Source: Psychrobacillus mangrovi
GTDB taxonomy: Bacteria > Bacillota > Bacilli > Bacillales_A > Planococcaceae
DNA length: 64,000 bases
Assembly: GCF_037104765.1 (NCBI RefSeq)
Contig: NZ_JBAWSY010000007.1
Coordinates: 129,756 to 193,755 of the forward strand
Direction: 5' to 3'
The position numbers were made by a program, and so were the translations under genes. Below the pieces are notes generated by a model. It worked only from the letters and a program-made list of their open reading frames with translations. It did no database searches and had not been told where the DNA came from. Position 1 is the first letter of the stretch. Every line of letters starts with the position of its first letter. Below, piece by piece: positions 25,647-33,486 of this stretch.

Positions 25647-26615
25647 TCAATCAACATTGTTTGATTCAAAGTTATTGAGCAATGCACGCACTTCATCTGT
25701 TGATTTCGTGTTCATCAATTGATTTCTTAATTCACCAGCTCCACGGAATCCTTTGACATAAATTTTGAAAAATCGATGAAGTCCTGTGATCGAACGTGGT
25801 AGTACTTCCGCATATTGATCTTGAAGATCAAGCTGCAGTCTTAAAAGATCAAGGTACTCTTTACTGCTATGCTCTTTTGGCTCTTTTTCAAAAGCAAAAG
25901 GATTTTTAAAGATACCTCGCCCGATCATAACGCCATCAATACCATATTGTTCAGCAAGCTGCATCCCAGTTTGACGGTCAGGAATGTCACCATTGATTGT
26001 TAGTAGCGTATTTGGTGCGATACGGTCACGTAATTTTTTGATTTCCGGAATTAGCTCCCAATGCGCATCAACTTGGCTCATTTCTTTTCTTGTACGTAAA
26101 TGAATAGAAAGGTTCGCAATATCCTGTTTTAAAATATGCGTTAGCCACTCCTCCCACTCATTTACATCATTATATCCAAGTCGCGTTTTCACGCTGACAG
26201 GCAGTCCGCCTGCTTTTGCTGCTTGAATAAGTTCAGCTGAAACGTCTGGACGCAGAATCAGGCCACTACCTTTCCCTCTCGTGGCCACATTCGGTACTGG
26301 GCAGCCCATATTAATATCGATGCCTTTAAATCCCATCTCTGCCATGCCAATACTCATTTGACGGAAATATTCGGGGTTATCCCCCCAAATATGTGCCACC
26401 ATTGGCTGTTCATCTTCTGTAAAAATCAAACGGCCACGCACACTTTTCATGCCCTCTGGATGACAATAGCTATCCGAGTTTGTAAACTCTGTGAAAAATA
26501 CATCCGGTCGACCGGCTTCACTTACTACGTGACGAAAAACAACATCTGTCACATCTTCCATTGGTGCAAGTACGAAAAATGGTTTCGGTAAATCCTGCCA
26601 AAAATTTTCTTTCAT
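25647..26615 (-). CDS. dus: tRNA-dihydrouridine synthase
   Basis: A 322-aa flavin-dependent tRNA uridine reductase. FVLAPMEDVTDVVFR near 14-28 is the FMN-binding start of the barrel. GIDINMGCPVPNVATRGKGSGL near 98-120 contains the catalytic cysteine in MGCP. SVKTRLGY, LSIHLRTR, TINGDIPD and GVMIGRGIFKNPF complete the barrel signature. It makes dihydrouridine in tRNA with NADPH. Size and position next to an RNA uracil methyltransferase resemble the Bacillus subtilis yfjN-yfjO pair. It lies 94 bases after rlmD on the same strand, with a hairpin between them. Confidence 0.93.
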   Translation of the reverse strand: MKENFWQDLPKPFFVLAPMEDVTDVVFRHVVSEAGRPDVFFTEFTNSDSYCHPEGMKSVRGRLIFTEDEQPMVAHIWGDNPEYFRQMSIGMAEMGFKGIDINMGCPVPNVATRGKGSGLILRPDVSAELIQAAKAGGLPVSVKTRLGYNDVNEWEEWLTHILKQDIANLSIHLRTRKEMSQVDAHWELIPEIKKLRDRIAPNTLLTINGDIPDRQTGMQLAEQYGIDGVMIGRGIFKNPFAFEKEPKEHSSKEYLDLLRLQLDLQDQYAEVLPRSITGLHRFFKIYVKGFRGAGELRNQLMNTKSTDEVRALLNNFESNNVD

Positions 26616-26643
26616 TTGAATTCAAATCCTCTCGTTTAACAGC

Positions 26644-26696
26644 AAAAGCAGATGATTTAGAAAGTACATGTTCGTATTTCTAAATTGTCTGCTTTT
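26644..26696 (-). terminator. Terminator-like hairpin between rlmD and dus
   Basis: AAAAGCAGATGATTTAGAAA pairs with TTTCTAAATTGTCTGCTTTT (one mismatch) across a 13-base loop. Read leftward it ends in TTTTGCTG, a short T-run, so read-through into dus is possible. Confidence 0.7.
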
Positions 26697-26708
26697 ATAT
26701 TTATTTAA

Positions 26709-28070
26709 TTAAACTAACTCCAACCACGCAACCGCTTCACAATGTGTCGTCTGCGGAAACATATCTACTGGTTGAATTTCTTTTGTTTTATAGCCACCAT
26801 CTTCTAATATACGGAGATCACGAGCAAGCGTCGCTGGATTACAAGATACATAAACGACTCTTTTCGGGCGTTGTTCAATAATCGTGTTTAGCAGTGCTTC
26901 GTCACAGCCTTTTCTAGGTGGATCTACTACTAGTACATCTGCTTTCTTACCTTCTTTATACCATTTTGGTATGACTACTTCTGCAGGCCCAGCCTCGAAG
27001 TAAGTGTTGGTAAATCCATTTAACTCAGCATTTCTTTTCGCATCTTCAATTGCTTGTGGGACGATTTCTACACCTAGCACCTGTTTTGCTTTTTGTGCTA
27101 GGAATAAAGAAATTGTACCGATTCCGCAATAAGCATCAATTACCGTTTCATCTCCTGAAAGCTGCGCGTAATCGAGCGCTTGTTTATAAAGAACTTCTGT
27201 TTGTTCAGGATTTACCTGATAGAAGGACCTTGCAGATATTTCAAAACGTACATTACCGATTAAATCCTCGATAACTGCTTTGCCCCAAAGTACATTCGTT
27301 TCATCACCGAAAATCACATTTGTATTACGTGTGTTCACGTTTTGCACTATAGATGTGACTTTCGGTTCAACCTCACGAATCAACTCAATGATGGCATCTC
27401 TTTTTGAGAGTTTTGCATGTTTGGTAACTAAGACGACCATTACTTCTCCTGTTGCTCTACCTTTTCTAACAACAAGATGGCGTAATTGGCCTTTTTTCGA
27501 TTCTTCATTATAAGGAACTAAATCTAACTCTAATGCTTTTTCTTTCACTGCACGCATCAATCTATCTGCTTCATCTGATTGAATTAAGCATGTGGAAGTA
27601 TCCGCAATACGATGAGTTTTAGATTGATAAAAACCAGCTAGTACTTGTCCATCTTCCAGTGCAAACGGTATTTGGGATTTATTTCGATATTCCCAAGGTT
27701 TATCCATTCCTTTTACTGGAAGGACAGGAACATCTATTTTTCCAATACGCTTCATGACATTTCGAACCATATTTTCTTTCCATGCGAGCTGTCCTTCATA
27801 TGATAAATGCTGTAATTGACAGCCTCCACATTCTCCAAAAACAGGACATGGTGCCTCTACTCTAAATGGAGACGGTTCTACAATATTAATTAATTTAGCA
27901 AATCCATAATTTTTTAATGTTTTAAGCACATGAATTTCTGCAGTCTCGTTCGGCAAGCCACCTTGGATAAATAGTGGGTATCCATCGACTTTCGCAACTC
28001 CTGCTCCGTCATGTGTTAAATCTTCTATATGAACTGTAAGGCGATCATTTTTCGTTACTGGTGTATTCAC
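26709..28070 (-). CDS. rlmD: 23S rRNA (uracil-C5)-methyltransferase, RlmD/RlmCD family
   Basis: A 453-aa SAM-dependent RNA m5U methyltransferase. An N-terminal TRAM domain (residues ~5-60) is followed by the 4Fe-4S cysteine cluster APCPVFGECGGCQLQH near 74-89. SAM motif DAYCGIGTISLF is near 313, VDPPRKGCD near 383, and the catalytic cysteine lies in YVSCNPATLARDL near 407. It ends with DMFPQTTHCEAVAWLELV, typical of the family. Bacillus YefA (RlmCD) modifies U747 and U1939 of 23S rRNA; whether this one is mono- or dual-specific cannot be seen. The diacylglycerol kinase gene nearby matches yerQ-yefA order in Bacillus. A 21-bp-phased repeat array lies just upstream of its start. Confidence 0.92.
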   Translation of the reverse strand: MNTPVTKNDRLTVHIEDLTHDGAGVAKVDGYPLFIQGGLPNETAEIHVLKTLKNYGFAKLINIVEPSPFRVEAPCPVFGECGGCQLQHLSYEGQLAWKENMVRNVMKRIGKIDVPVLPVKGMDKPWEYRNKSQIPFALEDGQVLAGFYQSKTHRIADTSTCLIQSDEADRLMRAVKEKALELDLVPYNEESKKGQLRHLVVRKGRATGEVMVVLVTKHAKLSKRDAIIELIREVEPKVTSIVQNVNTRNTNVIFGDETNVLWGKAVIEDLIGNVRFEISARSFYQVNPEQTEVLYKQALDYAQLSGDETVIDAYCGIGTISLFLAQKAKQVLGVEIVPQAIEDAKRNAELNGFTNTYFEAGPAEVVIPKWYKEGKKADVLVVDPPRKGCDEALLNTIIEQRPKRVVYVSCNPATLARDLRILEDGGYKTKEIQPVDMFPQTTHCEAVAWLELV

Positions 28071-28138
28071 TTTATTTCTCCGTTCTAGTTTTGATTGATT
28101 TATTATACCATCCGGAACAATGCTTTTCAGTAATTAAC

Positions 28139-28206
28139 TATTTTTCCAACTTAAGCTCCTATTTTTCCAACTAATCAACGAATTATTCCAACTAAGCCCT
28201 ATCCCG
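28139..28206. repeat. Short 21-bp-phased repeat array upstream of rlmD
   Basis: Three copies of TTCCAACT start at 28144, 28165 and 28186, exactly 21 bases apart, with diverged DNA between. It sits between the HAD-gene terminator and the rlmD start codon (28070). See findings for two longer arrays with the same period. Confidence 0.7.
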
Positions 28207-28238
28207 CAAAAAAAGAACCTCAATATAGAGGTTCTTTT
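28203..28238 (-). terminator. Terminator of the HAD nucleotidase gene
   Basis: AAAAGAACCTC / GAGGTTCTTTT around a short AT loop; read leftward it is followed by TTTTTTTGCG. It is within 10 bases of the HAD gene stop. Confidence 0.85.
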
Positions 28239-28241
28239 GCA

Positions 28242-28946
28242 TTATTTCATTTCTACCACTTGCTTGTTAATGATATAAGATAGCTCTGACCATGAATTGA
28301 TTTCAAAAGTCGGCTTAATGTCAGTTAGGTTCTGCTTTCTCTTTGGATTAAACCAGCAAGTATCAATACCAAAATTATTTCCACCTTGAATATCAGATGT
28401 TAGCGAATCGCCAATCATTAAAACGCTTGAAGGATCTGAAATTTGAAGTTTATCCAACGTATATTCGAAAATTTCTTTTTGAGGCTTTTGAAAACCAGTT
28501 TCTTCTGATGTTATAACAGCTTCAAATAAATCCTTTAACGACGAACCACTTACTCTAGCATGTTGTGCATCTTTAAAACCATTTGTTAATAGCGCAAATC
28601 TACAATCAGTTAGGCCCGCAAACATTTCCTCGACTCCGTCAATCATATGAACTTCTTTTCCTAAATTTTCTATATACTTCTGACCAAAATCTGCTGGATC
28701 TATATCAAGCGTATGCTCTATAAATAAACGTTTAAATCTCTCTACTTTAAGCTCTGCAAGAGTTGTGCGACCATGCTCCAAATCATCCCACAATACTTTA
28801 CTAATAGCTTTGTAACTTGCAAGATAATCGTTTAGTCCATTTGGAAATCCATATTCCTCAAACAAAACTTTAAACGCATTCTGTTCGGTCATTCCAAAGT
28901 CTAATAGCGTATCATCCAAATCAAATAGTAAAACATCGTATCTCAT
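28242..28946 (-). CDS. HAD-superfamily nucleotidase (YjjG/YfnB family)
   Basis: A 234-aa HAD phosphatase. Motif I LLFDLDDTLLDF lies at residues 5-16 with the nucleophile in DLDDT, motif II is ALLTNG near 115, motif III Lys is in TGFQKPQKEIF near 148, and motif IV is MIGDSLTSDI near 172-181. The YjjG family removes phosphate from non-canonical pyrimidine nucleotides (house-cleaning). An in-frame ATG at 28964 exists, but the ATG at 28946 is placed 7 bases after GGGCGG and begins the family N-terminus MRYDVLLFD. Cytoplasmic. Confidence 0.88.
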   Translation of the reverse strand: MRYDVLLFDLDDTLLDFGMTEQNAFKVLFEEYGFPNGLNDYLASYKAISKVLWDDLEHGRTTLAELKVERFKRLFIEHTLDIDPADFGQKYIENLGKEVHMIDGVEEMFAGLTDCRFALLTNGFKDAQHARVSGSSLKDLFEAVITSEETGFQKPQKEIFEYTLDKLQISDPSSVLMIGDSLTSDIQGGNNFGIDTCWFNPKRKQNLTDIKPTFEINSWSELSYIINKQVVEMK

Positions 28947-29051
28947 TTTATTTCCGCCCTTCATTTTATTCCTATTCTTATTTTAACATATTGAACTTTA
29001 TCCGCTTGAAATAGGACTCCTGGAATAATGTTTCATGGATTTATTCAAATA

Positions 29052-29099
29052 GAAAAAGACTATAGAAAAACTCAAAATTCTACGAGTTCTTCTACAGTC
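29052..29099 (-). terminator. Terminator of the cyd operon
   Basis: GACTGTAGAAGAACTC pairs with GAGTTTTTCTATAGTC (leftward reading), then TTTTTC. It lies 15 bases after the cydS stop. Confidence 0.8.
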
Positions 29100-29113
29100 C
29101 CTAAGAACCTTCT

Positions 29114-29218
29114 TTATTTGTCAGATACTGCTCCATCCTTAGAAGCAGCCCAAAACGCCACAATTATTGATCCGATCAGTACTATAAATGGTGCATAAAA
29201 TATCAGAAAGTCAGCCAT
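29114..29218 (-). CDS. cydS: Cytochrome bd oxidase small subunit CydS
   Basis: A 34-aa single-helix membrane protein, MADFLIFYAPFIVLIGSIIV continuing to a KDGAVSDK tail. It matches the CydS subunit of the Geobacillus-type bd oxidase (33 aa, FLI-YAP- start and a KD- tail). CydS packs against CydA and stabilises the heme groups. A GGAGGA site lies 7 bases before the ATG, and it begins 12 bases after the cydB stop, so it is the third oxidase gene. I translated it by hand because it is too short for ordinary ORF lists. Confidence 0.88.
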   Translation of the reverse strand: MADFLIFYAPFIVLIGSIIVAFWAASKDGAVSDK

Positions 29219-29230
29219 GCGAACTCCTCC

Positions 29231-30256
29231 TTATGCGTGATTGTCTTTTTTACCTCGAATATAATCTTTATTGAACAGGAATAGACGTAATAATAAATAC
29301 AGAGATGGGATTAATAGCGCAAACCCTAAAATGAATGCAATGATTAAGGAAATCGCCATCGCTTCATTTGTAAAGCTATCGTATATAGTTAGGTACGGAT
29401 ATAACAAATAGGGGCGATGAGCAAATCCATATGCAAAGAATGCTATTAAAAACTGGCCAACAAGTAACCAAAACGCTTTGCCGTAACTACGTTTTTTAAA
29501 TAAAAGCCAAACGGTACCTATAAATAATAGAAAAGATAAACCAAACGCCCACCAAATTTCCAACAGATTAGCATAGTGCTCAGGGTTATGCGAACGTAAT
29601 TCTACCATGATTCCTAGCGCAGTTATAATTGTCGGAAATGCCCAAACTAATGCATATTTTCGCATTAGTTTAGTTGCTTCTTTATCTCCTGCTTTATTGG
29701 CATACCAAGTTAAAAATACCGCTGATATATACAGAACTGCAGATAAACTAAGTACCACAATCGACCAAGTTAAAGGACTTGTAAATAAAGCATTGTAATC
29801 CAAAACTGGTGCGTCGTTTACCATAGTAATAAATCCGCCCTCAGAAATCGTCAATACAATGGACAAAGCAGCCGGTATAAATAGTCCCGCTAGTCCATAC
29901 ATAAATGAGTAACCTTTATGTCCTCTAGAGCCATATGTCTCAAACGCATAATACGAACCGCGGATTGCTAATAAAATGAGCGCAATACTTGCTGGTACTA
30001 GTAAGGTCGTTCCATAGTAGTATGCTGTCTTCGGGAAAAAGCCAATTATTCCTACAAAGAAGAACACGAGAAACACATTCGTTACTTCCCAAACAGGTGA
30101 TAAATAACGCTGAATAATATTCGTTAAAATATGCTGCCTTCCTGTTAGTAAGCTATATGCATTAAAAAAGCCAGCGCCGAAGTCAATGGAGGCTACAATC
30201 AAATAACCAAATAAAAACGTCCATAACACGGTAATTCCGATGATCTCTAATGTCAT
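29231..30256 (-). CDS. cydB: Cytochrome bd oxidase subunit II
   Basis: A 341-aa membrane protein with about nine hydrophobic helices. The TLEIIGITVLWTFLFGYLIVASIDFGAGFF start and the NIIQRYLSPVWEVTNVFLVFFFVG stretch are typical of subunit II, which pairs with CydA and forms the pseudo-twofold partner. The short total length matches the Geobacillus/Bacillus ythB type. Its start overlaps the cydA stop by 4 bases (ATGA), giving translational coupling. Confidence 0.93.
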   Translation of the reverse strand: MTLEIIGITVLWTFLFGYLIVASIDFGAGFFNAYSLLTGRQHILTNIIQRYLSPVWEVTNVFLVFFFVGIIGFFPKTAYYYGTTLLVPASIALILLAIRGSYYAFETYGSRGHKGYSFMYGLAGLFIPAALSIVLTISEGGFITMVNDAPVLDYNALFTSPLTWSIVVLSLSAVLYISAVFLTWYANKAGDKEATKLMRKYALVWAFPTIITALGIMVELRSHNPEHYANLLEIWWAFGLSFLLFIGTVWLLFKKRSYGKAFWLLVGQFLIAFFAYGFAHRPYLLYPYLTIYDSFTNEAMAISLIIAFILGFALLIPSLYLLLRLFLFNKDYIRGKKDNHA

Positions 30257-31599
30257 GAAAAATCACCGCCTCTCTCAGCATGTCGATCCTCTAGCTCTTG
30301 TTCCACTGGATTTTTTCTAAACATACGTGTTAGTACTACTACACTACCAATTCCAAGAACAATGTATAATCCAGCAAACAAAACTAACATCGTATCTACA
30401 TGTGCACTTGTTGTTGCAGCATCTTCAACCCGCATGAGTCCTCTTAAAATCCAAGGTTGTCTTCCTACTTCCGCTAACCACCAGCCTGCTTCTATTGCAA
30501 TAATGGATGCTGGTCCACCTAAGACTATTAGCCAACGATAAAACTTTGTATCGACGAATGACCATTTTATTAGCTTCCCTAACCAGTACAAAGCTGAAAG
30601 AGCAACCATTCCCATTCCGATCGTCACCATTAAGTCAAACAAATAATGAATATATAATGGTGGTATCTCATCTTCTGGGAATTGATCCAAACCGATTACT
30701 TCAGCTGTCGGATTTCCGTGTGCAAGTATACTTAAAGCAAACGGAATCTTAATGGCGTATTTCACCTCGCCGTCATCCATAACCCCATACAATATTAACG
30801 GTGCGTTTTCTTCTGTTTCAAAATGCCATTCTGCCGCTGCTAATTTTTCAGGTTGGTATTCTGCTAAATACTTTCCTGAAAAATCACCGATGATGGCAGT
30901 AGCAATTGCAAATATAAGTCCAACTTTCATCGTTAAATACAATGCTTTTTTATGATATATATGATTTGAACCTTTTAATAAACGGAAAGCTGCTATTGCT
31001 GCTAAAACAAATGCAGCAGTCATATAAGCAGTTACGACTACGTGAGCAACTTTTGTAGGCATCGCAGGATTGAACATTGCTAATAAAGGGCTAATATTGA
31101 CTAACTCTCCGTTTACTACATCGAATCCCTGTGGAGCATTCATAAATGCATTTACAATAGTAATAAATACAGCGGAAGCCGATGCCCCAATTGCTACAGG
31201 GATAAGTAATAATAAATGCTTCTTTTGATTCTCAAATCGATCCCATGTGTATAAATAAATTCCAAGGAAAATAGCTTCAAAAAAGAACGCAAATGTCTCC
31301 AGAAATAACGGAAGTGCAATAATATGACCTGCAAGTTCCATAAAGTTCGGCCATAGTAAAGAAAGCTGCATTCCTATAGCTGTTCCAGTTACTACACCAA
31401 CTGCAACAGTAATGACAAATCCTCTCGCCCATCGTCTTGCTAGTAATATGTAATGTTCATCATTTTTCTTTATGCCCACCCACTGGGCAATCATAATCAT
31501 TAAAGGTACGCCTACACCGATGGTTGCATAAATAATATGAAAAGATAAGGTCATTTCAGTTAATACACGACTAAAAAATACAGCTTCTTCATTTCCCAT
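30253..31599 (-). CDS. cydA: Cytochrome bd oxidase subunit I
   Basis: A 448-aa protein with nine or so helices. The FHIIYATIGVGVP segment near 18-30 holds a heme-ligand histidine. GRQPWILRGLMRVEDA near 385 is the quinol-oxidase signature. The short Q-loop places it in the Gram-positive, CydS-containing group (ythA type). It oxidises menaquinol and reduces O2 to water without pumping protons, which is useful at low O2. A GGAGG site precedes the ATG. It is the second gene of a four-gene set: small ORF, cydA, cydB, cydS. Confidence 0.95.
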   Translation of the reverse strand: MGNEEAVFFSRVLTEMTLSFHIIYATIGVGVPLMIMIAQWVGIKKNDEHYILLARRWARGFVITVAVGVVTGTAIGMQLSLLWPNFMELAGHIIALPLFLETFAFFFEAIFLGIYLYTWDRFENQKKHLLLLIPVAIGASASAVFITIVNAFMNAPQGFDVVNGELVNISPLLAMFNPAMPTKVAHVVVTAYMTAAFVLAAIAAFRLLKGSNHIYHKKALYLTMKVGLIFAIATAIIGDFSGKYLAEYQPEKLAAAEWHFETEENAPLILYGVMDDGEVKYAIKIPFALSILAHGNPTAEVIGLDQFPEDEIPPLYIHYLFDLMVTIGMGMVALSALYWLGKLIKWSFVDTKFYRWLIVLGGPASIIAIEAGWWLAEVGRQPWILRGLMRVEDAATTSAHVDTMLVLFAGLYIVLGIGSVVVLTRMFRKNPVEQELEDRHAERGGDFS

Positions 31600-31612
31600 C
31601 TATTAAACCTCC

Positions 31613-31708
31613 TTAACTACCAAATATTCTACCCATAATGGACAGTATCATAATCCCAGCCACAATAAAAGCTAGCCACATTAAATATTTTTCTTGTTTT
31701 TTATACAT
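31613..31708 (-). CDS. 31-aa membrane peptide upstream of cydA
   Basis: Hand-translated: MYKKQEKYLMWLAFIVAGIM followed by ILSIMGRIFGS, stop TAA. One predicted helix (about residues 9-26) with a basic N-terminus. A strong GGAGGAAGG site lies 2-3 bases before the ATG, and the stop codon overlaps the GGAGG of cydA, so it is probably the first gene of the cyd operon. I do not recognise a family. Possible roles are an extra oxidase subunit, an assembly factor, or a leader peptide for cydA translation. Confidence 0.6.
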   Translation of the reverse strand: MYKKQEKYLMWLAFIVAGIMILSIMGRIFGS

Positions 31709-31797
31709 ACCTTCCTCCTTCAACACACAATACCATTCCCTTTCTTAGTTAATTTATAACCTAATCCCGGTAAAATATAACTAAAGTGAATAAAATA

Positions 31798-31832
31798 AAA
31801 CCCAGCATGCTCTAAATAAGCATGCTGGGTTT
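31798..31832 (-). terminator. Terminator of the diacylglycerol kinase gene
   Basis: AAACCCAGCATGC / GCATGCTGGGTTT, 13-bp perfect stem, 9-base loop, followed leftward by TTATTTTATT. It is adjacent to the dagK stop. Confidence 0.85.
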
Positions 31833-31834
31833 AT

Positions 31835-32746
31835 TTAAGGTCTATCTTGTTCACGTATTTCATCAATTGGTACAAAAACTTCTACATGTCTATATAAGTT
31901 TTCAAAGGTCGCTGGAATATTGCCTCCATACTCCCCATCTAAATTTAGCAGTACTTTATCCTCAGAAGTCACCGTTATATGGGTAGCTTTCTCAGAAATA
32001 ACTAGTGGATCATTTAAATGCTCACCTCGGATTGCTAAGGTAGCAAGGCGAATAAATTCGGCAATATTACATTTCTTTAAAATTAACAATGTAAATTTAC
32101 CGTCATTTATACTTGAATTTGGTGCGAGTTTTTCAAAGCCACCGACAGAATTGGTTAACCCAACCAAGAACATCATTGCTTCATCTTCAAAAACTTCCCC
32201 ATCGTATTCAATCTTCACTTTAGTAGCATTAATCGAAGGTAACATTTCTATTCCTTTTAAATAATACGCAAGCTGGCCAAGCATCGTTTTTAACTTACTT
32301 GGAACTTCATATGTGAGCTCTGTAATTCTTCCGCCACCTGCAATATTAATAAAATAACGACCATTTACTCTACCCACATCTACTGGAATTGTGTCACCTT
32401 TAACTATAATATCTACCGCTTTATGGATATCGCGTGGAATATGTACCGCCCTCGCAAAATCGTTTGTAGTTCCCATAGGAATAAGTCCAATTTTTGGTCG
32501 ATTTTCAAATTCACTTACTCCTGCCACTACTTCATTCAACGTTCCATCTCCACCGGCAGCAACAACTAAATCAAAGCCTCTTTGAACCGCTTTCTTTGCA
32601 GCTTCTATGGCATCTCCTTCACCTGTTGTAGCATGACAAGACGTTTCGTAGCCCGCTATTTCTAGAGCTTCCAGAACTTCAGGTAAGTGCTTTTTAAAAA
32701 GCTCTCGGCCAGAAGTTGGATTATATATGATTCGTGCACGTTTCAT
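31835..32746 (-). CDS. dagK: Diacylglycerol kinase (DagK/DgkB family)
   Basis: A 303-aa soluble lipid kinase. IIYNPTSGRE at residues 6-15 and the nucleotide loop VVAAGGDGTLNEVVAG near 61-76 are the family motifs. GLIPMGTTNDFARA near 98-111 follows, and VLLNLDGEYGG near the C-terminus holds the catalytic Asp region. It phosphorylates diacylglycerol made during lipoteichoic acid synthesis so it re-enters phospholipid synthesis. It works at the membrane surface and functionally complements the LtaS encoded at 22 kb. Length equals Bacillus DgkB (303 aa). Confidence 0.93.
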   Translation of the reverse strand: MKRARIIYNPTSGRELFKKHLPEVLEALEIAGYETSCHATTGEGDAIEAAKKAVQRGFDLVVAAGGDGTLNEVVAGVSEFENRPKIGLIPMGTTNDFARAVHIPRDIHKAVDIIVKGDTIPVDVGRVNGRYFINIAGGGRITELTYEVPSKLKTMLGQLAYYLKGIEMLPSINATKVKIEYDGEVFEDEAMMFLVGLTNSVGGFEKLAPNSSINDGKFTLLILKKCNIAEFIRLATLAIRGEHLNDPLVISEKATHITVTSEDKVLLNLDGEYGGNIPATFENLYRHVEVFVPIDEIREQDRP

Positions 32747-32870
32747 ATAGATTTCCTTTCCACTTTACAATTTCTTCATGTGATATAGACAATATCTCTT
32801 AATAAAAGGTTCCATTCTATGAACATTAAAAGAGCCGACTAATGCCGACTCCAACTGCTTTTAATTGTTT

Positions 32871-33434
32871 TTATTTTTGTAGTGCTTGTAACCAGTTGCT
32901 ACGAATATCTTCGTAAACAGCTAAATGGAAGTCTTTGTTCTCGACAAATTCTTTTGTCATTTGCTCAAAGAACGCTTTTTGAGTTTCTTCGAATGTTGGA
33001 TCTTCTTTAGGTGGGAACTTTTCTCTATTTTCCATTACATATTGTTGAACTTTTTCTGCACGAGGTCCCCATTTAGAAATTACTTCTCCATCTTTATTTA
33101 TTAATAAATAAACGGGAATGGAACGACCACCGTTCGTTAAATATTGATCGATCAAATCAAGGTTCTCATCGCGATAGACAGCTCGTACTTCGATATCGGC
33201 TGCTTCCGAAATTCTACGCAGAATTGCATTATTCATCATAGCATCCCCACACCAGTCTTCTGTAATTACAAGTATATGTGGATTCTTATCCTTTAATACT
33301 GTGATAAACTCATCATCAGCAGGAACCTCAAATTTTTCGTAAATACTAAATGATTCCTCTTTTTTCGTCGTCATATCATCCATGTATTGTGTAAGCGATT
33401 TAGCTTCGTCAAAATATTGTTGTTCTGTAGGCAT
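32871..33434 (-). CDS. Thioredoxin-fold protein with a single active-site cysteine
   Basis: A 187-aa thioredoxin-like protein. HILVITEDWCGDAMMNNAILRR near residues 53-74 is the active-site region, but the usual CxxC is reduced to WCGD with one cysteine. GGRSIPVYLLINKDGEV near 102-118 contains the cis-proline. The C-terminal helical tail ends in NWLQALQK. Proteins of this group are common in Bacillales without a defined role; a monothiol or non-redox function is possible. The ATG follows GGGGG-rich sequence. A 16-unit repeat array lies upstream. Confidence 0.8.
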   Translation of the reverse strand: MPTEQQYFDEAKSLTQYMDDMTTKKEESFSIYEKFEVPADDEFITVLKDKNPHILVITEDWCGDAMMNNAILRRISEAADIEVRAVYRDENLDLIDQYLTNGGRSIPVYLLINKDGEVISKWGPRAEKVQQYVMENREKFPPKEDPTFEETQKAFFEQMTKEFVENKDFHLAVYEDIRSNWLQALQK

Positions 33435-33486
33435 TTGAGAAACCCCCTTTTATTTTTAAGTATACTTCGTTCAGTCGGCTAATTCA

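Noticed and set aside
32829..32866. GCCGACT repeats as a terminator of the thioredoxin-like gene
   Set aside because: The two GCCGAC units are direct, not inverted, and only a short TTAAAAG/CTTTTAA pairing remains.
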